Source: an uncultured Gammaproteobacteria bacterium (GTDB lineage: Bacteria; Pseudomonadota; Gammaproteobacteria; JAADHQ01). Taken from it: 61,892 nt of DNA. This document shows positions 36,133 to 45,570 of the stretch, piece by piece. The stretch lies in NCBI GenBank assembly GCA_947258755.1, contig CAMYJO010000013.1, forward strand, positions 1 to 61,892, read 5' to 3'. The translations under genes were made by a program, and so were the position numbers. Numbering within the stretch: the first letter of the stretch is position 1; the number at the start of each line of letters is the position of its first letter. The notes beneath the pieces were generated by a model. That model did no database searches, was not told the DNA's origin, and saw nothing but the letters and a program-made list of their open reading frames with translations.

Positions 36133-36150
36133 TTCAGCTTCAATTCAGCT
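36133..36150 (+). promoter_or_regulatory. Direct-repeat operator candidate for the adjacent OmpR-type regulator
   Basis: TTCAGCT-N4-TTCAGCT gives an 11-bp repeat period, the arrangement bound by OmpR/PhoB-family dimers. It lies 44 bases upstream of the cytochrome b561 start, ahead of the whole four-gene unit that encodes such a regulator. Confidence 0.55.
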
Positions 36151-36193
36151 TGCCCTGATAGCATTGTTTCATAATTTCAACAGAGGCAAGACC

Positions 36194-36784
36194 ATGAACA
36201 ATCAACAATACACAAAGGTATGGGATCCGTTTATACGTTTCTTTCATTGGACCCTGGTGATCGCTTTTGTGCTGGCCTATTTCACTGAAGACGATTTTAT
36301 GACACTACATACCTGGGCCGGTTATACCGTGCTCGGTCTGTTAGTGGCCAGAATCGTCTGGGGTCTGATTGGCAGCCGGCATGCACGGTTTAGTGATTTT
36401 GTTTTTTCACCAAGTACTATTATCGCCTACCTGAAGGATACCTTATACCTACGGGCCAAACGTTATCTTGGGCATAACCCGGCCGGGGGCGCGATGGTGC
36501 TCCTGATGATTCTCAGTCTACTGATCACCTCATTGAGCGGACTCGTGGTCTATGCAGTCGAAGATGGTGCCGGGCCACTAGCGAACTGGGTTACTCAGGT
36601 GGGTCATGATGAAGCCGAGATCTTTGAAGAAGTGCACGAATTTTTTGCCAACCTATCGGTTCTGCTGGTGTTGTTGCATATCGCAGGTGTCCTCGTAGAA
36701 AGCATGGTACACCGTGAAAACCTTGTACGCACGATGATCAATGGCAAGAAACGATTAAGTAACGACAAGATCACGAAAGAATAG
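36194..36784 (+). CDS. Cytochrome b561-type membrane protein
   Basis: A 196-residue protein with four membrane helices and the haem-ligand pattern of the cytochrome b561 / Ni-Fe-hydrogenase b-type family (FFHWTLV, LHTWAGY, LHIAGVLVES). The start ATG 36194 is preceded by AGAGGCAAG; the reading from 36164 is less likely. It is followed by a PepSY protein and a two-component system. Family members pass electrons at the inner membrane; the partner is unknown, the small PepSY protein being a candidate. Confidence 0.88.
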   Translation: MNNQQYTKVWDPFIRFFHWTLVIAFVLAYFTEDDFMTLHTWAGYTVLGLLVARIVWGLIGSRHARFSDFVFSPSTIIAYLKDTLYLRAKRYLGHNPAGGAMVLLMILSLLITSLSGLVVYAVEDGAGPLANWVTQVGHDEAEIFEEVHEFFANLSVLLVLLHIAGVLVESMVHRENLVRTMINGKKRLSNDKITKE

Positions 36785-36850
36785 ATTCAAACAGATCCAG
36801 ACACTGGATATTTATAAATCAAGCAGTACTATTGTACTAAGGAGTAAACG

Positions 36851-37153
36851 ATGAAAAAACGCACTATCTTTACACTGATCGCGGCTGGCCTTATCGGCAG
36901 CTTGTCATTGACCCAGGCCGATACACATGATGAAGCGCGCAAGCTTCGTGACCAGGGTGATATTCTGCCACTGGAAACGATATTGGAAAATGCTGCCAAG
37001 GACTATCCCGGCAAGGTCATCGAAGTAGAGCTGGAATCAGAGTATGGTGGCCACCAGTACGAGCTTGAGGTATTGGATAAGGATGGCAAGGTCTGGGAAC
37101 TGAAGTATGATGCCCGTAGTGGTGAATTACTGAAAAAAGAGTTAGAGGACTAA
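36851..37153 (+). CDS. Periplasmic PepSY domain protein
   Basis: A 100-residue protein with a signal peptide ending LTQA and a single PepSY domain (ILENAAKDYPGKVIEVELE ... YDARSGELLKKE, seen in parts). A good AAGGAG precedes the ATG. PepSY proteins of this size often neighbour PhoPQ-like two-component systems and b-type cytochromes. It may modulate the kinase or help the cytochrome; both are inferences. Confidence 0.86.
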   Translation: MKKRTIFTLIAAGLIGSLSLTQADTHDEARKLRDQGDILPLETILENAAKDYPGKVIEVELESEYGGHQYELEVLDKDGKVWELKYDARSGELLKKELED

Positions 37154-37165
37154 ACCAGGTGGACC

Positions 37166-37834
37166 ATGCGACTGTTATTGATTGAGGATGACCGGGCACT
37201 GGTCCTACAGTTGAAACCGGAACTGGAACGTTCCGGTTTTGCTGTTGATGTCAGTCACAATGGTGTCGAAGGGGAATATCTAGGTAATGAGGATATTTAT
37301 GATCTGGCCATCCTCGACCTTGGACTTCCCGAGCGCAGCGGTATCGATGTATTAAAAAACTGGCGCCAGGCAAACAATCGCTTGCCGGTCATAGTACTCA
37401 CCGCGCGCGATGCCTGGCATGAACGTGTACAAGGTTTTCAGGCCGGCGCCGATGATTATCTTGGCAAACCCTTTCATAGTGAAGAACTGATCGCCCGTAT
37501 CCAGGCGCTATTGCATCGCGTGCATCAGCATCCAGCCGGTCAGCTCAAAGCAGACGGTCTGGTCCTGGACGAGCAAACCCAGAGCGTCATGCTTGATGAT
37601 GGAATACAATATACACTGACTAACACTGAATTTCGTTTACTACGCTACTTCCTGTTACATTTGGATAAAGTCCTGTCGAAATCAGAGCTCAGTGAACATG
37701 TCTATGAGCAGGATGCCGACAAGGATAGTAATGTCATCGAAGTCTATGTGCGTCGTTTACGCGAAAAGCTGGGCAAGGGGCGCATCGAAACGCGGCGTGG
37801 ACAGGGCTATGTTTTCCATGGCAAACCAACATGA
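37166..37834 (+). CDS. OmpR-family response regulator
   Basis: A 222-residue regulator: receiver domain with DD at 8-9, phospho-acceptor Asp51 (LDLGLPERSG) and Lys near 103 (LGKPFH), then a winged-helix domain ending in ETRRGQGYVF. It overlaps the kinase gene by ATGA. It likely binds the direct repeat at 36133-36150 and so controls its own operon. It is closest in type to PhoP/QseB. Confidence 0.94.
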   Translation: MRLLLIEDDRALVLQLKPELERSGFAVDVSHNGVEGEYLGNEDIYDLAILDLGLPERSGIDVLKNWRQANNRLPVIVLTARDAWHERVQGFQAGADDYLGKPFHSEELIARIQALLHRVHQHPAGQLKADGLVLDEQTQSVMLDDGIQYTLTNTEFRLLRYFLLHLDKVLSKSELSEHVYEQDADKDSNVIEVYVRRLREKLGKGRIETRRGQGYVFHGKPT

Positions 37835-39180
37835 ATTCACTCAAACTGAGACTGGGCACCGGTATCCTGCTGAGTATTTCAGTTATTTTTATCCTGCTGT
37901 GGCTGGCCGGAAGTTATAGTATTCGCGTACTGATTGAAGAGCAGATGTCAACCAGACTGACGCATGACAGTGAGAGCCTGTTGTCACGTTTACAATTCAT
38001 CGATGCTGCACAAATACGCATTGACTCTGCTGATATCGATTCCATTTATCACCAGGCATTTTCCGGTCACTATTTTGTTATTCGCTCCGGCACAAGTATC
38101 ATCCGTTCGCGATCCCTGTGGGACCAGGATCTTCAATTACCCTCTCCTCTAGCTGCAGGTTCGAGGCAGCTGCGACTCATTGGTCCGCAGCAACAGACCT
38201 TACTCGTTGTTCAGCACGTCTATCAGAAACAAGGAAAGCCAATAGATATTCTGGTTGCTGAAGACCTGAGTAGCATTGAAAAACAAATAAAGCACTTCCG
38301 CAACTGGTTTGGCCTCGTCGCCCTGGTGGTCTTGTTATTGCTGGTATTGGTGCAAGTATTTATTGTTCGCATCAGTCTAATACCCTTACAGCGTACACGA
38401 CAACAGATCGCAGAACTCGAGGCGGGTCAACGCACGCAGTTGGATAGTCATGTGCCAACTGAATTACAACCACTGGTGGGCGAGGTCAATCATTTGCTAT
38501 CGCGCATTGGACAACGCTTGCAACGTTCGCGCAACGCCGTCGGTGACCTTGCGCATGCGCTTAAAAAACCACTAACGGTGCTGACGCAACTCAGTCAGGA
38601 TGATCGTCTGCGCCAAAATGGGGATATCAAGGAACAACTCGATTATCATACAAGCGAGATTAAACGTAGCATCGACCACGTATTAAAAAGGGCGCGTCTT
38701 GCCGGTGAAGGACCGGCTATCGCACAGTTTTCATTGCAACGTGACCTTCCACCGTTGCTGGATACACTACGTAGCATGTACCCCGACAAGGTCATTGTGC
38801 CAACGCTGACGCTGCATGATCATGACCTGGTGCCCTTTGACCGTGAAGATATGATGGAGTTGTTGGGTAATATTCTCGACAATGCCTGCAAGTGGGCGCA
38901 GCATCAGGTCAACCTGTCGCTTGATATTAACACTGCACTACAGATCGTCGTTGAGGATGACGGCCCCGGAATCGGCAGCGAGGATTTGAATCGATTGACC
39001 GCACGCGGTACACGCCTGGATGAGAACATCCAGGGCCATGGCCTGGGACTATCGATAGTACGCGATATTATCCAACAGTATGCGGGCAATATCTCGTTTA
39101 CAAATGTCCATGAATACAACAACGGTTTGTGTGTAGAGATCAGCTTACCTCTTAAACAAGCTGACGGCCCCAGTGCTTAA
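37831..39180 (+). CDS. PhoQ/QseC-type sensor histidine kinase
   Basis: A 449-residue membrane kinase with helices near 8-30 and 165-187 around a periplasmic sensor. A HAMP-like linker follows, then the H-box LAHALKKPL with His242, N-box LGNILDNACKWA, and G-boxes DDGPGIG and GHGLGLSIV. It is partner of the overlapping response regulator. The signal is unknown; the PepSY and cytochrome b561 neighbours point to envelope or redox conditions. Confidence 0.92.
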   Translation: MNSLKLRLGTGILLSISVIFILLWLAGSYSIRVLIEEQMSTRLTHDSESLLSRLQFIDAAQIRIDSADIDSIYHQAFSGHYFVIRSGTSIIRSRSLWDQDLQLPSPLAAGSRQLRLIGPQQQTLLVVQHVYQKQGKPIDILVAEDLSSIEKQIKHFRNWFGLVALVVLLLLVLVQVFIVRISLIPLQRTRQQIAELEAGQRTQLDSHVPTELQPLVGEVNHLLSRIGQRLQRSRNAVGDLAHALKKPLTVLTQLSQDDRLRQNGDIKEQLDYHTSEIKRSIDHVLKRARLAGEGPAIAQFSLQRDLPPLLDTLRSMYPDKVIVPTLTLHDHDLVPFDREDMMELLGNILDNACKWAQHQVNLSLDINTALQIVVEDDGPGIGSEDLNRLTARGTRLDENIQGHGLGLSIVRDIIQQYAGNISFTNVHEYNNGLCVEISLPLKQADGPSA

Positions 39181-39516
39181 TATACAGTAGCACTGGATAA
39201 CTGCATTACTGATCGGAAGTAATAAAGTCAGTCGGCCAGTTTTAAAGATTATCGAGAACCAGGATTCATCCAATAGCGGACATTGGTCGACACCTGGTGA
39301 AGGGGCAGGAAACGACCCAAAGTGGACGCTGACCGTCATCCCCGAATGTTTTAGTCGGGGATCCATGGCCTTAAAGGTATCAGGCCCATTTCTGCAATCG
39401 TGTGACTAATGGATCCCCGATCCCCGACTAAGTCTCTCGGGGACAGGCTGCGCTGGGATGACGGACTGAAGGAATAGCGGATTGTGGCCAAAAGCAGAAA
39501 TTCACCGAAACACTGG
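39181..39516. other. Intergenic region holding a dispersed-type repeat
   Basis: No gene is seen between the kinase and the RND permease, which converge here. The centre is occupied by the repeat listed next. The rest shows no ORF or clear terminator. Confidence 0.5.
39333..39464. repeat. Palindromic repeat unit, MITE/REP-like
   Basis: About 132 bases bounded by CCGTCATCCC and its complement GGGATGACGG. Internal inverted copies also occur: TTAGTCGGGGATCCAT (39351-39366) matches the complement of 39409-39418 and of 39421-39431. This looks like a mobile, non-coding repeat of the kind seen in many copies in proteobacterial genomes. Confidence 0.65.
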
Positions 39517-42500
39517 CTAAGCTCCCTTTTCGTTTTCTATCACCTCGACAAAGCCGAGATCTTCCATAATGGTATAGCTCGCGGGTAGGACCAGCAAGGT
39601 TAGAAAGGTAGAGGCGATCATGCCAAATACGACACTGGCGACCAGCGGTACCAGCACCTGTGCCTGCAGACTGGTTTCCAATAATAACGGGAACATGCCG
39701 GCGACCGTCGTAATAGAGGTCAGGAATATAGCGCGGAAACGGTCCCTTACTGCCTGGCCCGCGGCATCATGTAAGGTCAAGCCTTCACGACTGCGAATTT
39801 TCACGTATTCCACTAAAAGGATGGAATCATTGACGACGATACCGGCCAGAGACACAAAACCGATCATGCTGGGCAGGGTCAGGTCCAGGCCCATCAGCAG
39901 GTGACCCCAGATGACGCCGATCAGGGCCAGAGGAATATTGATCAGTACCACCAGCGGTTCCCGATAATTGCGGAAGGTCAGACTCAACAGCAGGAACACA
40001 CCGGCGATACCGGCGATAAATCCACTCAATACCGAAATATTGGTTTCCCCTGAACTTTTGACTTCACCTTCGAGGCCGAATGTGAGGCCGGGATAATCAT
40101 GTTGTAATTGGCTCAGAAAACGTTTTTTAGTGTCGTTAATAACCTCGTTGGTATTGGCAATTTCACTATCGATGTCGCCAGAGATGGTGATTGTGCGCTG
40201 GTGATTAATACGTACGATACGCGAAAATTCCCGCACTTCATTAATTTGGGCAATCGCCGCCAGCGGAATGGCTTCTCCCTGTTTGGAAAACACCGTAAGG
40301 CTTTCAAAATCCGTCAGCGCATTTTGCGGATCACTGTCCAGTTTGACATTGATCTCATAGGCTTCGCGACCCTGGTAGACATCGCTGACCTTGGTGCCCT
40401 GATAGGCGGCGCGCAGTTGCAGTGATAATTGTTGTGCATCGAGCCCTGAGCTCAGCGCGCCCGGGTACAGGTTGACACTGAACTGGGGTTTACCGGGACG
40501 CAGGTCATCCATGATATTGGACACGCCCGGATATCCCTTCAACCAGTTCTGCAATTCCCATGAGGCCCTGGATAATTGCTGCAGGTCCTGGCCCTGCAGA
40601 CGTATCGAAATCGCCTGGCCAGCCGGGCCGAAAGCGGGCTCCTTGTATTGAATGGATATGGCATCGGCAATCGTGGGCGTGGTCTCTAACCATAAACGGC
40701 GCAGTTCATTCAACGAGTTGTTACGTGTTTCCGCATCCAGCAGATCCAGACTAATGGTGGCCAGATGCGCGCCTTCTTCGCCGGCATCGACATTAGTGCT
40801 ATACGAAACCTGAATGTTTTTGACCAGTTCACCTTCATCTTCCGGCGGCAGTTGTGCCACGGATTTCTGCAGGCTATCCAGCAGCGTTGCTACGACTTCT
40901 TCCGTGCGTGAGAACGGTGTCCCCTGTGGCATGATAATGCGGGCATCGAGAATATTACCTTCCAGGTCCGGGAACGATTTAAATTTAATGAAGCCTGCCG
41001 GGATCAGGCTAAAGGAGATTATAAACAGGGCGATGGCCCCACCCAGCACCGCATAGCGGTAACGAATGGCCAGATCACCCATGCTGCCGACGCGATCGCG
41101 TAAACGTTCGAAGTGCACATCAAAGCGTTCACGCCAACCGCTACGTTTCTGGTCATAGTGGCGTTCTAACGAGTGCGTCAGATGATGCGGAAGAATCAGG
41201 AAGGCCTCTATCAGGCTGATAATGAGCACGCTCAGTAACACCACAGGTAATACCCCCATGATCTGACCCATATCACCTTTGAGGAACAACAGGCTGCCAA
41301 ACAATATGGCTGATGTGGTGAACGATGAGAACACACCACGTGCAACCTTACTGATTCCGTCTACTGATGCCTGCAGTGGACTTTTACCATTGCGATATTC
41401 GGTTTCAATGCTTTCGGATATAACAATGGCATCGTCCATCAGGATACCAATGGCCATCAACAGCGCGACCATGGATATCATGTTAATGCTGATACCAAAG
41501 GTACTCATCATGACCAGACCGCCAATGAAAGAGATCGGTAATCCCAACGCAACCCAGAATGTATAACGCCAGGTAAAAAACACGAACAGGGCCAGCGTCG
41601 CAAGAAATAATCCTTGCCAGCCATTTTTTACCAACAAGCTCAGGCGGTCCTGAACAATGGAAGCGGTATCCTGGGTGATCACCAGGCGCGTACTGTCAGG
41701 CAGGCGTGCATTTTCCGCATCGACAAATTGCTTGACCGCATTGAACACGGTCAGGGTGTCATCACTGAGGTTTTTACTGACCTTCAGCGTCGCTGCGGGT
41801 TTGCCATTCAGGTCGGTACGCATTTCCTCGTCGGTAAAATCATCAACAATGCGTGCTATTTCACCCAGACGTAATTGTGCACCATCGACATTATCAAGCA
41901 CAATAAGGTCAGCCAGTTCATCCACGGTACGACGTTCGTTACGGAAACGTATCTGGTAGGAGCGTTCATCACTATCCATCGTACCGGCCGGCATATCCAG
42001 AGACTGGCTTTTTATGCGCTGGGCAATATCTTCAATACTTAATTGGTACTGGCGCAGGCTTTCCGGTTTGATCAATACACTGAGTTGATGGGTAGAGAAA
42101 CCGGAAACAGTGACAATGGGGATGTTCGGCAGGGCCAGCAGGCGATCGCGATAATACTCGGCCAGGGCTTTCAATTCCGGCTGGGCCAGGTCCGCATTAA
42201 TGGCCACACTGACCACCGGTTTCGTGCGACCCAGTTCTTCAATCACCGGCTCCTCGGCATTGTCCGGAAAATCGGTAATACCATCCACGGCGGCATTGAC
42301 GTCATCCAGAAACTGCTGGATGTTGCCTTCTTCCTGCATGTCCAGGGTCAAACTGCCGATGTTGTCGCGGGCCTCGCAGCGTTGCTCTTCCAGAAAACTG
42401 ATGCCATCGGTCGCATCTTCCAGTCGGTTGCATATGCCTTCTTCCACTTCACCGGTACTGGCACCCGGGTAAAGCACGCTGACCTTGACCTTGTTGGTGT

Positions 42501-42615
42501 CGATTTCAGGGAAGGTTTCCTTGGTCAGTGTCGGTAGAACCAGCAGCCCGGCCATCAAGATGATAAACATCAGGATGTTGGCCGCGGTCTGGTGACTGGC
42601 AAAATAACGAATCAT
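39517..42615 (-). CDS. RND efflux permease (AcrB/HAE-like)
   Basis: A 1032-residue resistance-nodulation-division transporter with a helix at the N-terminus, two large periplasmic loops and two six-helix blocks, the usual duplication. Recognisable segments are VLYPGASTGEVE, DDAIVISESIE in the fourth helix region (acidic residues for proton relay) and NDSILLVEYVK. It pumps out hydrophobic or amphipathic compounds with an adaptor and an outer-membrane channel; the latter is not in this window. It starts two bases after the adaptor stop. Confidence 0.93.
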   Translation of the reverse strand: MIRYFASHQTAANILMFIILMAGLLVLPTLTKETFPEIDTNKVKVSVLYPGASTGEVEEGICNRLEDATDGISFLEEQRCEARDNIGSLTLDMQEEGNIQQFLDDVNAAVDGITDFPDNAEEPVIEELGRTKPVVSVAINADLAQPELKALAEYYRDRLLALPNIPIVTVSGFSTHQLSVLIKPESLRQYQLSIEDIAQRIKSQSLDMPAGTMDSDERSYQIRFRNERRTVDELADLIVLDNVDGAQLRLGEIARIVDDFTDEEMRTDLNGKPAATLKVSKNLSDDTLTVFNAVKQFVDAENARLPDSTRLVITQDTASIVQDRLSLLVKNGWQGLFLATLALFVFFTWRYTFWVALGLPISFIGGLVMMSTFGISINMISMVALLMAIGILMDDAIVISESIETEYRNGKSPLQASVDGISKVARGVFSSFTTSAILFGSLLFLKGDMGQIMGVLPVVLLSVLIISLIEAFLILPHHLTHSLERHYDQKRSGWRERFDVHFERLRDRVGSMGDLAIRYRYAVLGGAIALFIISFSLIPAGFIKFKSFPDLEGNILDARIIMPQGTPFSRTEEVVATLLDSLQKSVAQLPPEDEGELVKNIQVSYSTNVDAGEEGAHLATISLDLLDAETRNNSLNELRRLWLETTPTIADAISIQYKEPAFGPAGQAISIRLQGQDLQQLSRASWELQNWLKGYPGVSNIMDDLRPGKPQFSVNLYPGALSSGLDAQQLSLQLRAAYQGTKVSDVYQGREAYEINVKLDSDPQNALTDFESLTVFSKQGEAIPLAAIAQINEVREFSRIVRINHQRTITISGDIDSEIANTNEVINDTKKRFLSQLQHDYPGLTFGLEGEVKSSGETNISVLSGFIAGIAGVFLLLSLTFRNYREPLVVLINIPLALIGVIWGHLLMGLDLTLPSMIGFVSLAGIVVNDSILLVEYVKIRSREGLTLHDAAGQAVRDRFRAIFLTSITTVAGMFPLLLETSLQAQVLVPLVASVVFGMIASTFLTLLVLPASYTIMEDLGFVEVIENEKGA

Positions 42616-42617
42616 GA

Positions 42618-43976
42618 CTATTCTGCTCTGCTGGCGCGCTTTGCCAGGGCTTTTTCATATTCGCTGGCATGTATGGGTGTCAGTGGCATGCCCTCAATAA
42701 CCGGGACCAGATCATTAATGATGATTTGCTCGTCTTCCAGCAAGCCGCTGCGTATCACGGCCAGATCACCCTGTTGCTGCTGTATCTCAATGGCCTTTAT
42801 CTGCAGGCGCTTGTCTTTATCGACCACATACACACGGCCGTGGTGTATGGCCTTGCGTGGTATGACAATGGCCTGTCGTTGTGGTGCATAGAGTTCCACG
42901 GCTGTAAACATACCCTTTAGCAATGGCGGCCTGCGTCCGGGGATCACTTTCTCATAGGGCCGGTCAACGCCGACAACGATACCGAGGGTGCGACGGATAG
43001 GATCAATGGATTCGCTGAAGCGTAAAACCTTGGCATCCCACCAGGCATCCGGCATATCGCCGACCAGTTTTACCTGTGCCGATAGATTCAGTCTGCTAAG
43101 GATATCCCGGGTAACACCCATAGTAGGTTGATCAAAGATTTTGCCGTCGAGGTGGCTGACCAATGCACGCATATGCAGTATCGGCAATTGTGCATTGATT
43201 TCCACTCCATTAATATCCAGGGCCTCGAATAGCTGTGTACCGACGTTTACAAACTGGCCCTTCTCGATGGCTACGGAACCAATACGTGCACTGAATGGCA
43301 GGGTAATTTCAGTACGGCCGAGCGTTGTTTGTTGTCCTTTTACTTGCTCTTCGGCACGAGTAATCTGCGATTGGACACTGGCCTTGCGGCTGGCGTAGCT
43401 GTTCATCTGACCCTGAAATTCCGATACAGACTGGCGCAGCTGGATCACTTTCTGTTCTTCAGCATCCAGTGTCGAGCGCGCGATCAGTTTACGATCCCAG
43501 ACACTGCGAATGCGCTCCAGTTCTTTCTCGCCCACTTCAAGATTTTTTTTGGCCAGGTTCAGAGAGCGACGTGTGGTTTGTTCTTCAACCTGCAATTGTT
43601 TCAGTGACGATTTACTCGCTGCCAGATCGGCCTGGGTTTGTTTTAAACTAACTTCATAATCTTCCTGAGCAATTCTGACCACGACTGTACCGGCCTTGAT
43701 GCTGTTACCTTGTTTAAGATCAGGATGCAGGTAGGTGATCTTACCGCTGACCTCGGCCAAGGTTTGTAAGGTGACCGTTGGTTCTACGTTACCGTAGGCG
43801 GTGACCTTCGCACTAAAAGGTATGCGTTTGACTGTGATGGTATCGACGGTTTTACTGGGCATCTCTGTGCCGGCATGTTGCAGCGGCGCACGACCCTTAA
43901 CCAGTAGAATGGCAACAAGTATGCCAATGCCAAGAACAATAAATAGAATGTATGGTTTTTGCAGGAATTTTTTCAT
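42618..43976 (-). CDS. RND periplasmic adaptor protein
   Basis: A 452-residue membrane-fusion protein. An N-terminal helix (about 10-26) is followed by a lipoyl half (LAEVSGKITYLHPDLKQG), a long coiled-coil hairpin (about 115-215), the second half (LPFSARIGSVAIEKGQFV) and beta-barrel domains. It is the adaptor for the RND permease encoded immediately downstream, and the two genes form one operon. No local repressor gene of the TetR or MarR class is seen. Confidence 0.92.
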   Translation of the reverse strand: MKKFLQKPYILFIVLGIGILVAILLVKGRAPLQHAGTEMPSKTVDTITVKRIPFSAKVTAYGNVEPTVTLQTLAEVSGKITYLHPDLKQGNSIKAGTVVVRIAQEDYEVSLKQTQADLAASKSSLKQLQVEEQTTRRSLNLAKKNLEVGEKELERIRSVWDRKLIARSTLDAEEQKVIQLRQSVSEFQGQMNSYASRKASVQSQITRAEEQVKGQQTTLGRTEITLPFSARIGSVAIEKGQFVNVGTQLFEALDINGVEINAQLPILHMRALVSHLDGKIFDQPTMGVTRDILSRLNLSAQVKLVGDMPDAWWDAKVLRFSESIDPIRRTLGIVVGVDRPYEKVIPGRRPPLLKGMFTAVELYAPQRQAIVIPRKAIHHGRVYVVDKDKRLQIKAIEIQQQQGDLAVIRSGLLEDEQIIINDLVPVIEGMPLTPIHASEYEKALAKRASRAE

Positions 43977-44135
43977 AGACGATTCACGCTATAGAATATT
44001 GTCAGATCATGCCTTAATGTAGCACATGCTGATTATTAATCTAATAAAAGTTAGTGCGCTAGCCGATGATAGAGCTGTTGTTATTCACTATCTCTGTTAC
44101 AACATATATACCTAGTAAAGTTGGTCTGGCTTGCT

Positions 44136-44210
44136 ACTTAACGGTTGCTCTCACAAGATTTTTTTCGAGACGCAGCGTAGCAATAATTCCAGTGGAGCGA
44201 CTTGTTATGT
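44136..44210 (-). repeat. attC-like recombination site (GFA cassette)
   Basis: About 75 bases just past the GFA stop. Read on the minus strand it begins ACATAAC and ends GTTAAGT, matching the RYYYAAC...GTTRRRY ends of integron attC sites, with imperfectly complementary inner parts (AACAAG near the start, GAGAGCAACC near the end). Confidence 0.55.
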
Positions 44211-44218
44211 GGTTGTTC

Positions 44219-44641
44219 TTATGAAGAGCCATACATTTCAAAAATTTCTGCTTCAGTCAAATCCTTTGTTTTGTTTGAAAAGCTGTAAAATGAAGGTTTT
44301 CTATCAATAAATACCTGGTTTTCGAAAACAAAATTCTCTTGGTCGTCAAAAAGCCCAACAGCTACCATGTGCTGCTTGCTTTCTTTTAAGCGATAAAATA
44401 AATGGCTCCCACATTTTTTACAAAAGCCGCGTTCCGCCCAACTCGAAGAATTATATACCGTAATATTTTCTTCTCCATCGAATGAAACTTCGGTTCCGCA
44501 ATCGATTTCCATATAGGGTCCACCGCCCCATTTTCGACACATTCCACAATGACATGCGCCTACTTTGTTACTGGGATTAGTTGCAGTAATACGTACAGAG
44601 CCACAAAGGCAACTTCCAGTTTGCTTGTTTGTTTTAGTCAT
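44219..44641 (-). CDS. GFA-family (glutathione-dependent formaldehyde-activating-like) zinc protein
   Basis: A 140-residue protein with the Cys pattern of the GFA/CENP-V fold: GSCLCGSVR, GACHCGMCRKWG and FCKKCGSH, binding two zinc ions. Family members may act in glutathione-adduct chemistry, but most are uncharacterised. The gene is visibly AT-richer than its neighbours, stands between two attC-like elements and reads in the same direction as two other small genes. It is a typical integron cassette passenger. Confidence 0.88.
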   Translation of the reverse strand: MTKTNKQTGSCLCGSVRITATNPSNKVGACHCGMCRKWGGGPYMEIDCGTEVSFDGEENITVYNSSSWAERGFCKKCGSHLFYRLKESKQHMVAVGLFDDQENFVFENQVFIDRKPSFYSFSNKTKDLTEAEIFEMYGSS

Positions 44642-44700
44642 ATTGCGCTCCTAATGCTTGTATTTGATATACCCGCATATCACCAGGCTAAGTAGCACGC

Positions 44701-44790
44701 GTATAACGCGTCTTTGCTTGAGACCTTTGTAGGGTGATTCACTGGTATCTTTTGTGAATGAAAGCGGTTAAACCACACCCGATAGTTAGT
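44701..44790 (-). repeat. attC-like recombination site (methyltransferase cassette)
   Basis: About 90 bases starting eight bases after the methyltransferase stop. On the minus strand it begins ACTAAC and ends GTTATAC. An inner ATTCAC...GTGAAT pair (44744-44750 region) gives it a hairpin core. The fit to the attC consensus is partial. Confidence 0.5.
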
Positions 44791-44797
44791 AATAGAT

Positions 44798-45457
44798 CTA
44801 AACGTTTGTTCTTTTAAATGTAGTGACATATGTGCCTAGCTCTCCAATATTCGAAGAATCTTGCTCTACATATTTCCCTACAACTTTAAGCCCACATGAT
44901 ACAAAAGAGTCTATATGCTGGGAAGTTAATAGCCATGGAGGGCCGTTCTCGAAAGACCTTTCTTCCTTACTTACTTCTGCAATAACAAGAAGTTGGCCAT
45001 CACTTGCGACAAAATCAGCTATATTTTGGATCAATTCCATTTCATACTTTGGCGGAAGTGCTTGAACCGTGTAGATTTCAAGAACGAAATCGAATTTTCG
45101 TTTCCAGTGAGGCTGTGTAACTAAGAGATCTGCCTGCACAAATTCTACTTTTGACTGAGGGAAGCGCTCTTTACAGAACTTTATTGCTGTCTCGGAAACA
45201 TCGAAGGCTGTTACCTGAAAGCCAAGCGCTTCTAATTCGATAGCATCATCGCCCATACCACAACCTACAACTAACGCTGATTTTTCGTCTCCTTCTAATG
45301 GGTTTTTCTTTAACCAATTACCGAAAGAAGGATGGGTATCCATGTTTGCCCAGGGCACACCCTCACCATTTTTATTGGAACCAGCATAGAGTGGCTCAAA
45401 CCAGTTTGACGGTTGATTTTCCTGAACGGGGAATCTGTCTTGGTTTTTATTTTTCAC
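44798..45457 (-). CDS. SAM-dependent methyltransferase (TPMT-like)
   Basis: A 219-residue methyltransferase. SAM motif I is LVVGCGMGDDAIEL, followed by TAFDVSETAI and the post-motif VQADLL. The N-terminus (NWFEPLYAG) and overall length fit the thiopurine methyltransferase-like group. The start is GTG at 45457. It lies in the AT-rich cassette-like region between two attC-like elements. Substrate unknown. Confidence 0.85.
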   Translation of the reverse strand: MKNKNQDRFPVQENQPSNWFEPLYAGSNKNGEGVPWANMDTHPSFGNWLKKNPLEGDEKSALVVGCGMGDDAIELEALGFQVTAFDVSETAIKFCKERFPQSKVEFVQADLLVTQPHWKRKFDFVLEIYTVQALPPKYEMELIQNIADFVASDGQLLVIAEVSKEERSFENGPPWLLTSQHIDSFVSCGLKVVGKYVEQDSSNIGELGTYVTTFKRTNV

Positions 45458-45504
45458 TTTACCACTCCAGTTAAAATATTAGACCAGTCATATGCTATTG
45501 GCCC

Positions 45505-45570
45505 GCCTAATGATCAGCATAACTTGCGCCATGTTTTGTTGCAGCGTCAGCGTTTAACCGCTTGTTAGCC
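45505..45570 (-). repeat. attC-like recombination site (GNAT cassette)
   Basis: About 66 bases. On the minus strand it begins GGCTAACAAGCGG and ends ATTAGGC. It overlaps the last codons of the GNAT gene (Leu-Thr-Ser-Gly then stop), a pattern common in integron cassettes whose genes end inside attC. Confidence 0.65.
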
